Shown here: positions 38,401 to 47,214 of the stretch, one piece after another | Numbering within the stretch: position 1 is the stretch's first letter | Layout of the letters: each line of letters opens with the position of its first letter | From: Aliarcobacter skirrowii CCUG 10374 | Lineage (GTDB): Bacteria; Campylobacterota; Campylobacteria; Campylobacterales; Arcobacteraceae | Length of the DNA stretch: 64,000 nt | Direction of reading: 5' to 3' | Assembly (NCBI RefSeq): GCF_003544835.1 | Contig: NZ_CP032099.1 | Span: 1,426,001-1,490,000, forward strand | Translations under genes and position numbers: made by a program | The notes under the pieces: model-generated | The model's input: the letters and a program-made list of their open reading frames with translations, nothing else | What the model was told of the DNA's origin: nothing | Databases searched by the model: none

Positions 38401-39156
38401 TGCATATATTCCACCCAAAGAGCTAGAGTCTAATGATAAAAGTGGTTTCTCTTTTACTACATCTTCTATATTTTTAATAGTTCCATCTTGTAATATCTTA
38501 TTCTCTCCAGTTACTACATCAAGATTTTGTGCATATATTTTTGCATTCAAACTAACTGTCTTTGCATAAAGTTCTGCTTTATTTACATTTGAAACATTTA
38601 AGCCACTTCCATCTATATCTATTTGTCCAGTTTTTATATCAAACCCTCTTAGCTCATGATTAATAATATTTGGATTTCCTGTTGTGATAGTTGCTTTATA
38701 AGTATTTATAAATCCAGCACCATTTATATAAATACCATTTGGGTTTGCTACAACTACAGATGCCCTATCTCCTGCTACTTCTGTAAATCCTTTTAAATAT
38801 GTCCTATTTTTACTTGTTACTTCATTTAAAATTGTTTTTGCTGTACCATTTCTTAAGTTCTCATTTCCATAAATATAACCTGCAAGTTGTGTATTTACCT
38901 CTTGCTTATTTGAGTTATTTAAAATAAGTCCATCTTTATTCACATTATAATCGCTAAACTTATTGTGAGATAAACCACTTTGAGTTGGAGCCACTATATT
39001 TACAACTGGAACCCCATTTCTAGCTTTTTCTATATTTGCTTGATTATTTTTTGGTGCAGTTGTATCTACTGCCAAATTATTAGCTATTAGAGTTTGTTGT
39101 AAAAACAAGCTTGTTGTTATTTGTAATGAAATTATTTTTTTTATATAATTTTTCAT
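32419..39156 (-). CDS. cdiA: CdiA/TpsA contact-dependent inhibition effector
   Basis: 2245 residues. Order: signal region (1-25), TPS secretion domain with the VANPNGIYINGAGFIN motif (about 30-250), haemagglutinin-type beta repeats, a receptor-binding-like non-repeat segment with CKHKVLGKCVDH (about 520-760), more repeats, a helical region (about 1430-1490), Gly-rich repeats, then linker A with HEXXH (HEIMH, 1988-1992). The tip starts after KSNGDDL: a ~145-residue Gly/Ser-rich domain (VIYWGGQASASMGVSGATS) of unknown activity. No VENN motif. It is exported by CdiB, encoded 15 bp upstream. Confidence 0.88.
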   Translation of the reverse strand: MKNYIKKIISLQITTSLFLQQTLIANNLAVDTTAPKNNQANIEKARNGVPVVNIVAPTQSGLSHNKFSDYNVNKDGLILNNSNKQEVNTQLAGYIYGNENLRNGTAKTILNEVTSKNRTYLKGFTEVAGDRASVVVANPNGIYINGAGFINTYKATITTGNPNIINHELRGFDIKTGQIDIDGSGLNVSNVNKAELYAKTVSLNAKIYAQNLDVVTGENKILQDGTIKNIEDVVKEKPLLSLDSSSLGGIYANKISLIGTQKGVGVNLPIEIIAQDSLVLSADGKIFLDKVSSEKDVDIVSKNDSINTNIVYANSINMEAKNDITNEELIIAQNSISLKANDIVNKNAIATLNKDIDITAKNLTNYNTIYSNDSVNLYVEDTLLNSTNSSVVDLANEKATIEAKNSISIKANRVINDKAIIKTQNKNINIEAFSLENLAGNPNIKGSYIQSGNSKSIQNGTRINTQTIARDRTGNTYNAFTIYTDVMSYDKNYIYSSIISGNDMNIISNNIKNNYSLIFAQNNINIEANTLANISTDIVKLVTTHKDIYQNERYCKHKVLGKCVDHSNRSAYRGRQTTYNVEVIDSVNSTIQAGGKIFANLDKLENGMLENKTLEFDTYNSFNSSLFKNIPLNKDEEGNYKLPTNRYSLFTTTNPNKNPEYLVESNPLYTNYDNYIGSSYFFDKVGYSQDRKIKRLGDAAYETKLVSDAIYKQTGQRVLNPDFQNENEQFVVLMENAVNLSGILELELGKPLSKEQIDNLTEDIVWMEEQIVDGQLVLVPVVYLAKDYKSQGATIIANNIELDVKESLNNSGTIKSNQNMNVKANSITNNSGVLLSRGKATLISNEDFINKNGGQIKGDEIAIASLNGSVINETYSNTYTEDSVLNKRTLFGTKQVKNGDFTNTEIGKTSTIEATNGNLVIQAKEDITNIGANIKAQESVVLQTEKGDINLNAIKKESGHNLYFSGGFDKSKDVEYQISDIEANNIIMQSGNDINLQASKLNATNDINLNAKNDVNVQALNSLRYTDRQITTKGTFSKKTTRDMEYKESVNSSEFNAENIYINSGNNINLEATKLKAKENIVVDADKSINILAKEYKEGSLHQTNKSSFGGLKKSLDISSTDALKLNSALLETQAANIVLNSGKDINILASQINSGADIQLKALEDILIASQSEYLAKKEVHEKSSFNLAGLVSLIVPVETTLYSQEISKNDKVNSTNVSSSLNAKNDIKIDSGSTTIVGSNLEANNIDIKADTGEINIGSSQDLENMSSFERKIEVGLSDITSVIKDQYKDLMKGNTKLKFELGSAQFDEVDQSSQRVINNASSLKARESISLDSLSDINIVGSNLQSEDSITLSSTVGDVNILSSTDSYSQNIDEKHGSAKISLTLQNEYVEIAQAVDSAVKSAEQLKQTKDDYSNYKSEVKKLENNLSKLKQSYKNKEVGVDYSDIEDLSDFIDNLKSQEKYYVAAISSATADLASKTTAIATQSAAAAASSGTLGFSAGLSLDVDGSKTNTQNKTTSSNSSNLVSNSITINTKEDTNIIGSNLVANDSLNINTTNLNVKASQDTTSIRQDSESLNGSVNFTMYGGGGGTASLGGGKQSFQSDSVVNNNSQLLANNMNVNVKNDASFIGANVKANDTLNLNVGNNLSLESLRDEYSSNQSGFNVNAGVGIGSGGKEAKRAPSTDIGKVSSVNSGISMNNGVSQSKQTVLSSITGDNVNINVGNNTHLKGSLISSDEDNLNLTTNTLTFANLSNSSYSSSKTIGGSISSNVKGDVSNLGYNSENSLETNASKTLATLGKGNIIIKDKENSDDITKLNQDVNAINKDLYSSQTGTKVDATLDTRLLTEEGRKEIKDDIYTASAIAKAIEQIVTTDKASIVDFFDETQQNVDVYNAMKTKIANSDELSKYLQDPNLDPLVKQNMLQEIASTVMQELGYVVNDVKLISTDETGTNNTQVKGYYDPNTNISYVNDKYNNSTSELVSSTGHEIMHDMDKQNNIFVANDKDQNIYATNFGDNLAYYTDGALNIVNGGNLASTNNHNNGMVTEYPSVFNTSVNMLNTNNQEFAGLDKSNGDDLVIYWGGQASASMGVSGATSKGSFSNIKFEDGKFIKESGDYISVEAGAGTPSASGGGVFGIVFTNDVNNFKGSYLNHGGSVGLWGVDVTNTTISKETNQSTTGISFSVNTPGAEGHIRVGNTKATINNTKELLDFNPAINLYNDTKNNINDFFNSIPNLFNKDTKEEK

Positions 39157-39171
39157 TTTTATTCCCCCCTC

Positions 39172-40803
39172 CTAAAAACTATAAACTATACTAAATCCAT
39201 AAAAATCAGAGCTTTGCTCTTTTGTATATTCTGTCTCTTTTTTAGGTCTATTATAAAAGATTTCAAAACTCACATCTTTGTAATAAAATCTACTTCCAAA
39301 TGCTGTTCCACTTATACTTCCAGCATTACTATAAATATTATCATCTATATATCCATAATCAAAACCTACATAAGGCATAATTACAACTTGGCTTATATAA
39401 TATCTTTGTAAGATTTCATTTCTTAAATAAAATCCCTTATTTCCACTCAAACTTATATTATTGAAGCCTCTAACACTATAAATCCCACCTACACTTATCT
39501 CTTCTGTTCCAAAAAGATTATTATTTGAATATTGACCTCTAAACAATAAGTTATATTGTAAATTATGTAATTTATCAAAATATTTATTAAAACCAAAATC
39601 TAAAGTAAATTTATCAAAATAGATATTTTGTTCAGAAAACTCCTCTTTTAAACCTGATATACCTTTATGATATAAAAGCTTACTATAAAAATCAAAACTA
39701 TTTGATACATAACTATGTTTATATCCAAATCCAATAGGTCTAATTTTATAACTTTGTAAATCAAGTTTTGCATTATTTAAATAATTTCTTGTACTCTTAT
39801 CTTCATAATTAATTATAAAACTAAGATTATTGTTAATATTATGAAAAAGCTTATATTCCATCTCTACACCAAAAGAGTAATTATCACCATTTGAAAGAAA
39901 ATCATTTCCAAAGAAATCACTATTTATCTGTTTATAGTTTGAGTAATTATAAAAAAGATTAAATAAAGCTCTTTCAATAGGAACTGAATAATTTATAGAA
40001 CTACCTATAGTTTTATTTTTTGTTTTTAAGGCATTATTTGTAGTATTTAAATTAAAAGATAAAATATCATTTATATTTAAAAGGTTTTCATAATTTAAAT
40101 TATTATATATCTGATATTTACCTGTATAATCTGTTCCAAAATTATTTACTCCAATAGTTCCATAATATGAATTTTTTTGGCTATTATTTTCTATATATAT
40201 CTTTGTATAAAATGGTTCATTACCAGCATATAATTGTAAATCTAAATTTTGTGAATTTAATCTATCACCTTGCATAAGAGCTACTTCTAAATCTTTTATA
40301 TTTAAAACTCTATTTTTATAATTTAAATAAAGATTTGAACTATTTACATCTTTTGATAAAATTTCTTCTATTTTTCCTTCAAATACATCTATAACAAAAC
40401 TATTATTATTTAAATCTTGAGCTTTTATATAAGCTTTACTTGTAATAAATCCACTATCTATATATTTATTTGTAATTTTATCTCTTAAATTTGATAAATT
40501 TCTAATACCATTACATCTGTTTAAATATGGTTCAATAATTTTATCAAAATAACCATCTTCAAAAACAGTAACACCTCTTATATAAATATTTTTGATATTT
40601 ATACAACTTTTTTCATCTAGGTCTTGATCTATTTTTATTATATTTTTATCAAAAAGCTTTTCATTTTTTTTTGCTTTATTTGCTTTTTGCTCTTCAAATA
40701 CTCTTTTTTGTTCTAAGTCTTGGATTTGTTTATTTACTATATCTAAAGGAGTGTTTGCATATATATTTAGAGTTATAAAGAAAAATATATAAATATTTCT
40801 CAT
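39172..40803 (-). CDS. cdiB: CdiB/TpsB outer-membrane transporter
   Basis: 543 residues. A signal peptide (about 1-16, cleaved near NIYAN) is followed by a helix/linker rich in Lys/Glu, a POTRA region (about 50-140, INIKNIYIRGVTVFEDGYF) and a 16-strand-type beta barrel. The loop-6 motif appears as GGIYSVRGFNN (VRGY/F in the family) and the protein ends with Phe. It forms the pore that secretes the CdiA TPS domain. First gene of the cdiBA operon. Confidence 0.9.
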   Translation of the reverse strand: MRNIYIFFFITLNIYANTPLDIVNKQIQDLEQKRVFEEQKANKAKKNEKLFDKNIIKIDQDLDEKSCINIKNIYIRGVTVFEDGYFDKIIEPYLNRCNGIRNLSNLRDKITNKYIDSGFITSKAYIKAQDLNNNSFVIDVFEGKIEEILSKDVNSSNLYLNYKNRVLNIKDLEVALMQGDRLNSQNLDLQLYAGNEPFYTKIYIENNSQKNSYYGTIGVNNFGTDYTGKYQIYNNLNYENLLNINDILSFNLNTTNNALKTKNKTIGSSINYSVPIERALFNLFYNYSNYKQINSDFFGNDFLSNGDNYSFGVEMEYKLFHNINNNLSFIINYEDKSTRNYLNNAKLDLQSYKIRPIGFGYKHSYVSNSFDFYSKLLYHKGISGLKEEFSEQNIYFDKFTLDFGFNKYFDKLHNLQYNLLFRGQYSNNNLFGTEEISVGGIYSVRGFNNISLSGNKGFYLRNEILQRYYISQVVIMPYVGFDYGYIDDNIYSNAGSISGTAFGSRFYYKDVSFEIFYNRPKKETEYTKEQSSDFYGFSIVYSF

Positions 40804-40831
40804 TTTTTATGTTTCCCCTTACACTATTAAT

Positions 40832-40861
40832 TTATAAGCGAATGTGTAGTTTCACTTATAA
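40832..40861. promoter_or_regulatory. Inverted repeat in the cdiB upstream region
   Basis: TTATAAG-C-GAA / TTC-A-CTTATAA with an 8-base loop: 10 paired positions and one mismatch. It lies in the 79-bp gap between the ABC-F stop and the cdiB start. It may be a terminator for the ABC-F gene or an operator for cdiBA. The cdiB ribosome site is AAGGGGA. Confidence 0.4.
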
Positions 40862-40882
40862 ACTATATTTTATAAAGAAATT

Positions 40883-42481
40883 TTAAGCAGTAAGACCTTT
40901 TGATTCAATAAACTCTTCGTAAGTTCCTTTGAAGTCTAAAATTGAGCCATCTGCTTGAATCTCAATAATTCTATTTGCATAAGCATCAAGGAGCTCTCTA
41001 TCGTGAGATACACAAATTACAGATCCCGCATATTGGTGAAGTCCTTCACCTAAAGCAATAATTGCCTCAAGGTCAAGGTGGTTTGTAGGTTCATCAAGAA
41101 CTAAAAAATTTCCTTGCTCAAGCATGATTTTAGAGAGCATCATTCGATGTTTTTCTCCCCCACTACAAGCATCTACTTTTTTCTCTTGTTCTTGTCCATT
41201 AAAAAGCATTCTTCCTAAACAGTTTCTAATCTCTGCTATATCAGCATCTCTATCAAAACCTCTTAACCAATCATAAAGTGTCATATCACCTTTTATAATA
41301 TCTGTTGTATTTTGTGGGAAATATGAGTTTTGAATAGTTGCTCCCCATAAAATCTCTCCACTATCAGCTTTTATATTACCCATTAAAATTTCACATAAAG
41401 TTGTTTTTCCTATACCATTTGCTCCAATTAAAGCTATTTTATCACCTTTTTCTAAAGTAAATGATACATCTTTTAATACAACTTTATCTCCATAAGATTT
41501 TGAGATATTTTTAACAGTTAAAAGCTCTTTTCCAACCTCTCTTTTTTGTCTAAAAATAATAGATGGATCTCTTCTACTTGATACTTCAATAGCTTGAATA
41601 TCAAGTTTATCAAGTTGTTTTTGTCTACTTGTAGCTTGTTTTGCTTTTGAAGCATTTGCACTAAATCTAGCAATAAACTTCTCAAGCTCCTCTTTCTCTT
41701 TTTGTTTTTTATTTACATCTGCTTGTTGTTGTTTTGCAATTAATGTAGAAGCTATATACCAATCATCATAAGTTCCACTAAACTCTCTAATTTTTTTGAA
41801 ATCAACATCAAGTATATTTGTACAAACAGCATTTAAAAAGTGTCTATCGTGAGAGATAACTACCATTGTACCATCGTGGTGTTGAAGTTGATTTTCAAGC
41901 CATGAAATAGTTTCAATATCAAGGTTATTTGTAGGTTCATCTAAAAATAGAATATCAGGTTTAGGGAAAAGAACTTGTGCTAAAAGAACTTTAACTTTAT
42001 CACCACCTGTTAGAGTGCTCATTAAATTTTGTTGAGTTGAAGCTGGAAATCCTAAATCCTCTAAAATCTTTGTAACTTTAATATCATACTCATAAGTTGG
42101 ATCCTCTTCACAACAAATAATCTCAAGCTCTGCTAGCCTATTATTTATCTCATCAGTAAACTCAGGACTCATATAAAGCTCTTCTTTCTCTTTTATAGCA
42201 TCATAAAGTCTTTTATTTCCCATTAAAACTGTATCAAATATTGAAAAGTTTTCATAAGCAAATTGATTTTGTGATAAAACTCCAACTTTTTTTCCATTTT
42301 GAATTTGCACTTCACCTTCAGTTGCCTCTTCTTGACCTGAAAGAATTTTTAAGAAAGTTGTTTTTCCAGCACCATTTGCTCCTATAAGTCCATATCTTTT
42401 CCCGCTATCAAGTTTTAAGTTTATATCCGCAAAAAGAACTCTAGCACCAAATGCTTTTTTTAAATTAACTGTTTGAACCAT
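40883..42481 (-). CDS. ABC-F ATPase, YbiT-like
   Basis: 532 residues with two ATP-binding cassettes and no membrane segments. Walker A motifs are GANGAGKTT and GANGIGKTT; each cassette has a signature (TGGDKVKVLLAQ, SGGEKHRMMLSK) and Walker B (FLDEPTNNLD, VLDEPTNHLD). A charged interdomain linker contains RFSANASKAKQATSRQKQLDKL. ABC-F proteins bind the ribosome and affect translation. The length, linker and C-terminal SKGL ending match E. coli YbiT best. Single gene. Confidence 0.88.
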   Translation of the reverse strand: MVQTVNLKKAFGARVLFADINLKLDSGKRYGLIGANGAGKTTFLKILSGQEEATEGEVQIQNGKKVGVLSQNQFAYENFSIFDTVLMGNKRLYDAIKEKEELYMSPEFTDEINNRLAELEIICCEEDPTYEYDIKVTKILEDLGFPASTQQNLMSTLTGGDKVKVLLAQVLFPKPDILFLDEPTNNLDIETISWLENQLQHHDGTMVVISHDRHFLNAVCTNILDVDFKKIREFSGTYDDWYIASTLIAKQQQADVNKKQKEKEELEKFIARFSANASKAKQATSRQKQLDKLDIQAIEVSSRRDPSIIFRQKREVGKELLTVKNISKSYGDKVVLKDVSFTLEKGDKIALIGANGIGKTTLCEILMGNIKADSGEILWGATIQNSYFPQNTTDIIKGDMTLYDWLRGFDRDADIAEIRNCLGRMLFNGQEQEKKVDACSGGEKHRMMLSKIMLEQGNFLVLDEPTNHLDLEAIIALGEGLHQYAGSVICVSHDRELLDAYANRIIEIQADGSILDFKGTYEEFIESKGLTA

Positions 42482-42568
42482 ATTCTAATAACTCCATTTT
42501 GTATAATTTTATTGATTAATTTTTGGCGATTATATCCAAATTAAAAAGTTTTTGCCTTAAGAGTGAGC

Positions 42569-44062
42569 TTAAAGCTCTTTCTCAAAAGCAAGTTTCATAA
42601 TATCATCTTCACTTATAATATCGCTATTATCTTCATTTGGTGGATTTTTAATCCATAAAACTTTTGTTTTTAGTTGATCAAGTTGATATTTTGTAAGATT
42701 TTTTATAAGTTGATCTGTTACCATCTCTTTTGTTAAAGTATTTGCATTTAACATCTTTTTTATAACTTTCTCTAAGTTTTTCTTTGTAGATTCAAATGCT
42801 TTCTCCTCATCTGTTAAAGAGATATACTCCTCATCAAGATATTTCATAACAGCATCACCTGGATATTTATAAGTTGTAATCCCTTTGTAGTTATATTTTT
42901 GACATTTTAGTCTTGGAATATAAACTCCCGTAAATACATACCCTAAAACTGTATTTATCCCTTCAAGTGTTCTTAATGGATTGTGAGAGCAGATATAGTC
43001 ATCTTTTACAACAGTTGGAGAGTTTTGAAGAGATGTAATATTATTATGTAAAATTACAAAACTTCCTTTAACCTCTTTTGGTCCTCCTCTTAAAGATACC
43101 AACTCATTTTTATGAGCAAAAAAACTTCCACCAACTCTTGTTGGGCAACCTTCTAAAGATACAAGCTCATTTTCACTTATATCAAAATCTCCATCAACAT
43201 AATTAAAATTTAAAGGTAATTTTGTAAGGTTTGGAAGTCTATTTGAAAGTTTTACATCACCTTGAACATCAACAGAGTTATCAGGCAAAATTGTAGTTCC
43301 TTTTATATCAAACTTATCAAGCCAAGCTTGTATATCTTCAGCATTTGTAAGAGCAACTAAAGGTCTGTAAATATGAGAAACTGCCTCTCTACCATTATAT
43401 TTATATACTTGATCCTCTTCTGATTTTGGATTGATATTTAACTTAATATCTGTAATTAAATCTCCACCAATCTCATCAGCAACACCATCAAGTTCAGTTA
43501 TTCTGTTTGTATTACAAATATAATCTTGTTTAACTGTAATTGGTCCACCAATTAAGCTCTCCAAAATATTATTTGAACAATCAAAATATGTATCAATACT
43601 TTTTGGACCACCTTCAAGTGTAGTTAGACGATTATTATTACACTTAAAGTGTCCTCTTACAGTTCTTGGACTAGCTTTTATTGATGTTAGTTCATTAAAT
43701 GAGCAATCATAAAAACCTTTTACCTCTTTTGGACCATAAGATAGGTTTTTTAGATTATTATGAGAACAATCAAAATCACCAACCTCAACAGGACAATCAA
43801 ATAAAGATGTTAGTTTATTGTGTGAACAGTTAAAATCTTTCATAACAATTTTTGGACAACCCTCAAGGCTAGGAAGTTCATTGTTACTTATATCAAAATA
43901 ACCATCAATTCTATCAAACTTAACTGGAAGTTTCTCTCCTTTTAACTTTTCACTTAAGTTTACATTACCTTGAACTGAAACATAAAAATCATCTGAAATA
44001 TGGTAGTTACTTATACCATACTCTCTTAACCAATTTTCTATCTCACTAACATTAACTAGCAT
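42569..44062 (-). CDS. Leucine-rich-repeat-like protein
   Basis: 497 residues, cytoplasmic (no signal). Two arrays of a ~21-residue repeat of the form F(D/K)CS.N.L.SL..(G/C)P..V are visible at about 50-210 and 290-390. Between and before them sit similar segments with INxWL and SVQGDV/NVNL, so the protein may be an internal duplication. The C-terminal ~100 residues are charged and helical. LRR-like arrays bind proteins; the partner is unknown. Alone in direction-matched context with nfs-type genes upstream. Confidence 0.7.
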   Translation of the reverse strand: MLVNVSEIENWLREYGISNYHISDDFYVSVQGNVNLSEKLKGEKLPVKFDRIDGYFDISNNELPSLEGCPKIVMKDFNCSHNKLTSLFDCPVEVGDFDCSHNNLKNLSYGPKEVKGFYDCSFNELTSIKASPRTVRGHFKCNNNRLTTLEGGPKSIDTYFDCSNNILESLIGGPITVKQDYICNTNRITELDGVADEIGGDLITDIKLNINPKSEEDQVYKYNGREAVSHIYRPLVALTNAEDIQAWLDKFDIKGTTILPDNSVDVQGDVKLSNRLPNLTKLPLNFNYVDGDFDISENELVSLEGCPTRVGGSFFAHKNELVSLRGGPKEVKGSFVILHNNITSLQNSPTVVKDDYICSHNPLRTLEGINTVLGYVFTGVYIPRLKCQKYNYKGITTYKYPGDAVMKYLDEEYISLTDEEKAFESTKKNLEKVIKKMLNANTLTKEMVTDQLIKNLTKYQLDQLKTKVLWIKNPPNEDNSDIISEDDIMKLAFEKEL

Positions 44063-44111
44063 TTAATCCCTTATTTAATAAAAATATTGATTATATTAGC
44101 ATTTTACAGCT

Positions 44112-44741
44112 TTAGTTAATATATTCAACAATTTTGTCTAAATCTTCTCTTAACTGTTTACTTTGCTCTTTTATTCTATATCCAAAAGGAACAATTACAC
44201 TTAGTTGATACTCTTTTGTATTTAAGTTTAAAACTTTTTCTACATTTTGTTTTTCAAACCCTTCAATTGGACAAGAATCAATTCCTTTAATAGCTGCAGC
44301 TGTCATCATATTTGCCATTGCAATATATGTTTGTCTTGATGTCCAAGCAAGAGTTTTTTCATCGCTGCTAAAAGTATCTTCTAAGTGACTTGAATATTTT
44401 TTAATATAAGCTTCAACCATATCCTTAGGTAGTCCTCTTCTATTAAACTTTCTTAAAACTTCACTTGAAGTTGGTTTTGTACTTTCAATTGCTGCTAAAA
44501 TTACAACTAAGTGTGAGCAAGTTGTAATTTGTGGTTGATCCCAACAAAAAGGTCTTATTTTTGCTTTTAATTCAGGATTTGTAATAACCAAAAATTTCCA
44601 AGGCTCTTGTCCAAATGAGCTAGGAGATTTTCTTCCTGCTTCAAGAATATATTTTATATCTTCTTCACTAATCTTTTTTGTATCATCAAATACTTTACAA
44701 GCATGTCTAAAATCCATTGCTTCCATAAAAGTTTTTTCCAT
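44112..44741 (-). CDS. NAD(P)H-dependent nitroreductase family flavoenzyme
   Basis: 209 residues of the FMN-binding nitroreductase family. Visible features are an FRHACKVFDDTKKI opening (Arg and FMN contacts), RKSPSSFGQEPWKFLVI, and CPIEGF near the end. Family members reduce nitro-compounds or quinones with NAD(P)H. The Cys-Pro in DSCPIEGF and overall pattern recall RdxA/NfsB-type enzymes. It lies 30 bp downstream of the MdaB-like gene, so both may be one oxidative-stress unit. Confidence 0.85.
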   Translation of the reverse strand: MEKTFMEAMDFRHACKVFDDTKKISEEDIKYILEAGRKSPSSFGQEPWKFLVITNPELKAKIRPFCWDQPQITTCSHLVVILAAIESTKPTSSEVLRKFNRRGLPKDMVEAYIKKYSSHLEDTFSSDEKTLAWTSRQTYIAMANMMTAAAIKGIDSCPIEGFEKQNVEKVLNLNTKEYQLSVIVPFGYRIKEQSKQLREDLDKIVEYIN

Positions 44742-44771
44742 ATTTTTCTCCTATTAATCTATTTTGTAATT

Positions 44772-45353
44772 TTATAAAAAATTCTCTCTTAAAGTCTCTT
44801 CAAATTTAGCTAACTCTTTATTTAAATCCAAATCACCTTTAAAAATATCGTGAACAGAGTAAGTTTTTAAAGGCTCTAATCCAACAAATTGAAAAGTTTT
44901 ATGAGTAGCAACATTTGCTTCATCTAATGATAATCCATCAAAAAAACCATTTGGATTATTAAATTCACTCTTTGGACAGTTGTAAGTGATACTTAACATA
45001 TATTTTTTACCCTTTAAAAGTCCTCCACTTCCATAAGTTTTACTCTCATCACTTCTACTTCTTCCATCACTTGTATAGTGTCTTCCTTGAGTAAAAGTCT
45101 CATCAAAATATTTTTTAGCTATCCAAGGAACTCCCATCCAATAAACAGGATATTGAAATAAAACTGCATCAGCCCACTCAAACTTCTCACACTCCTCTTT
45201 TACATCATAACCTTTTTCAATGTGTGTATATTTAACTTCAAAACCATTTTCTTTAAAAAATTTATTTGCTTTCTCTATTATTTTATTTGTTAATTCACCA
45301 CGTGCAACTACATCATAATATTGATGTCCATTTATAATTAAAACTTTTTTCAT
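44772..45353 (-). CDS. mdaB: MdaB-like NAD(P)H:quinone oxidoreductase
   Basis: 193 residues with a flavodoxin-like fold. The opening KKVLIINGHQYYDVVARGELT and the motif VLFQYPVYWMGVPWIAKKYFDE are typical of MdaB (modulator of drug activity B), an FAD quinone reductase that protects against oxidative stress in Helicobacter and relatives. Divergent from the AEC transporter gene, followed by the nitroreductase gene. Confidence 0.88.
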   Translation of the reverse strand: MKKVLIINGHQYYDVVARGELTNKIIEKANKFFKENGFEVKYTHIEKGYDVKEECEKFEWADAVLFQYPVYWMGVPWIAKKYFDETFTQGRHYTSDGRSRSDESKTYGSGGLLKGKKYMLSITYNCPKSEFNNPNGFFDGLSLDEANVATHKTFQFVGLEPLKTYSVHDIFKGDLDLNKELAKFEETLRENFL

Positions 45354-45471
45354 ATATATCCTTTATAAAATTATTTAAAACAATAATGTACCAAAATAAT
45401 CTTAATCTCTATATTAAATAATTAAATCATATTATGATAAAGTTCCACTTTACTTATGAAAAAGGTTGATT

Positions 45472-46371
45472 TTGGAAAATATATTATTAATTTTATTTGC
45501 ACTATTTTTAGGGTATATGTTAAATCGTTTAAATATTATGCAAAGGGATGGTTCAATTGCTTTAAATAAATTTGTACTTTATGTATCATATCCTGCAATT
45601 GTACTTTTACAAACACCAAAAATAAGCTTCTCTTTGGAGCTTATGATTCCAGCAATTGTTGCTTGGCTTGTTATGACATTAAGTGCTTTTTTAATTCTTT
45701 TTTTATCAAAGATTTTTGATTTTAGTAAAGAGGTAACTGGAAGCTTAATGCTAGTTGCTATTTTGACAAATAGCTCATTTTTGGGTATTCCACTACTTGA
45801 TACATATTTGCCAAATGATAATTTCATGCCATATTTACTAGTTTATGATCAACTAGGAACCTTTTTGGCATTTGCAATATATGGAACATTTATAGTCTCA
45901 CTATATACAAGCAAAACAAAGGTTACTTTTAAGCTAATCACTATAAAAGTTCTAACTTTCCCACCGTTTTTAACGCTAGTTTTTGCTCTATTTTTAGTTG
46001 GAGTGGAGTTTAATCCAACTATTACAAAAGTATTAGAGGCTTTTGCTCTAACAACTGTTCCAGTAGCACTTGTAGCAGCAGGACTTCAACTTCAACTTAA
46101 ACTTCCCAAAGAGGATATAAAACCTTTTAGTGTAGCTTTATTTGTTAAACTTATTTTTGCTCCAATTATTGCAATTATTGTTTGTAAAATTTTTGGATGG
46201 AATAATCTAGCAGGAACTGTATCAATACTAGAAGCGGCAATGGCTCCAATGATAACAGCAGGTGCAATAGCAGCAATGGCTGGACTTGCTCCAAGACTTA
46301 GTTCTGCAATTGTTGGTTATGGAATTTTAATCTCATTTGTTACTACATATTTTTTCTCTTTAATTATCTAA
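45472..46371 (+). CDS. AEC family transporter
   Basis: 299 residues with about ten TM segments in two halves, typical of the auxin efflux carrier (AEC) family, which export small organic acids or related solutes. NSSFLGIPLLDTYL and EAAMAPMITAGAIAA are conserved segments. Two in-frame TTG codons (45466, 45472) precede the protein; the second is six bases from AAAGG and is chosen. Substrate unknown. Confidence 0.82.
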   Translation: MENILLILFALFLGYMLNRLNIMQRDGSIALNKFVLYVSYPAIVLLQTPKISFSLELMIPAIVAWLVMTLSAFLILFLSKIFDFSKEVTGSLMLVAILTNSSFLGIPLLDTYLPNDNFMPYLLVYDQLGTFLAFAIYGTFIVSLYTSKTKVTFKLITIKVLTFPPFLTLVFALFLVGVEFNPTITKVLEAFALTTVPVALVAAGLQLQLKLPKEDIKPFSVALFVKLIFAPIIAIIVCKIFGWNNLAGTVSILEAAMAPMITAGAIAAMAGLAPRLSSAIVGYGILISFVTTYFFSLII

Positions 46372-46436
46372 AGAGTTTTACTAAAGATTAACTATATTTT
46401 AGTACTATTAGCACAAAATTTAAAAAAAGGAAAAAA

Positions 46437-47177
46437 ATGTTAAAAACAGTAAAAAATGCTCTATTTTTATCAATATTTTTATTAACTTTTTCACAAGCTA
46501 ATCTTATTGAATTAAAAAAGAGTGAATATGCACAATTTGAGAATTTAGAGCTTTTAAAAAGAAACTCTATAACTGTTGAAAAAGCTTTTAATGCAGGAGA
46601 GTTATATATTTTAAAAATATCAGCTCAGGGTGCAAAAGATGAGATTTTTGTAACAAAAGATAAAAAATATGTAATAAGTGGAACAGTAATAAATAGTTCA
46701 AATGGAACTCAACTAAAATCTCCTGTTGATTTAACACCACTTAAAAATAAAGAGGCTTTTATTTATGGAAATGGAGATAAAGAGTTAATTCTTTTTACAG
46801 ACCCACAATGTCCATATTGTAAAAAATTTGAGTCATATTTTGAACAGATTAAAGATAAAGTAAAAATCAAAGTATTTTTTTATCCACTTGATTTTCATAA
46901 AGAGGCAAGAGATATTAGCAAATATATACTAAGTCAAAAAACTACAAAAGAGAAAATTGATGCTTTTTTTGAGTTTGAAATTGGAGATGATTTAACAAAA
47001 ATTAAAAATATGAAATACTCAAAATCTCAAAATGAGAGTTTAGAGAAAATTTTAGATGAGCATTTAAAACTTGGAACAAACTTAGGAGTTCAAGGAACAC
47101 CAGCACTTTTTGATAAAGATGGAAATAGTATTATTTGGGTAAAACTTCTATCTGATTATAACATTAGTGTTAAATAG
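46437..47177 (+). CDS. Periplasmic DsbC/DsbG-like thiol-disulfide protein
   Basis: 246 residues. A signal peptide (about 1-21, cleaved after FSQA) precedes an N-terminal dimerisation-like region (about 25-100) and a thioredoxin fold with the CPYC active site (Cys125, Cys128) in FTDPQCPYCKK. The cis-Pro loop is GTPAL. This architecture fits a disulfide isomerase/reductase rather than a DsbA oxidase. Good AAAAAAGGA ribosome site. Confidence 0.82.
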   Translation: MLKTVKNALFLSIFLLTFSQANLIELKKSEYAQFENLELLKRNSITVEKAFNAGELYILKISAQGAKDEIFVTKDKKYVISGTVINSSNGTQLKSPVDLTPLKNKEAFIYGNGDKELILFTDPQCPYCKKFESYFEQIKDKVKIKVFFYPLDFHKEARDISKYILSQKTTKEKIDAFFEFEIGDDLTKIKNMKYSKSQNESLEKILDEHLKLGTNLGVQGTPALFDKDGNSIIWVKLLSDYNISVK

Positions 47178-47214
47178 CAAAATTTATTTACTTTTTATAT
47201 CTTTGTGTTAAAAT

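Noticed and set aside
24461-39156. CRISPR array or tandem-repeat locus, because of many near-identical blocks
   Set aside because: Repeats are hundreds of bases long, irregularly spaced, coding in one frame and match CdiA; there are no short repeats with unique spacers and no cas genes.
24461-40803. Prophage or integrative element
   Set aside because: No integrase, phage structural genes, flanking tRNA or clear attachment repeats; all genes fit a CDI locus and its debris.
42569-44062. Secreted internalin-like LRR protein
   Set aside because: No signal peptide, anchor or cell-wall motif; the protein appears cytoplasmic.
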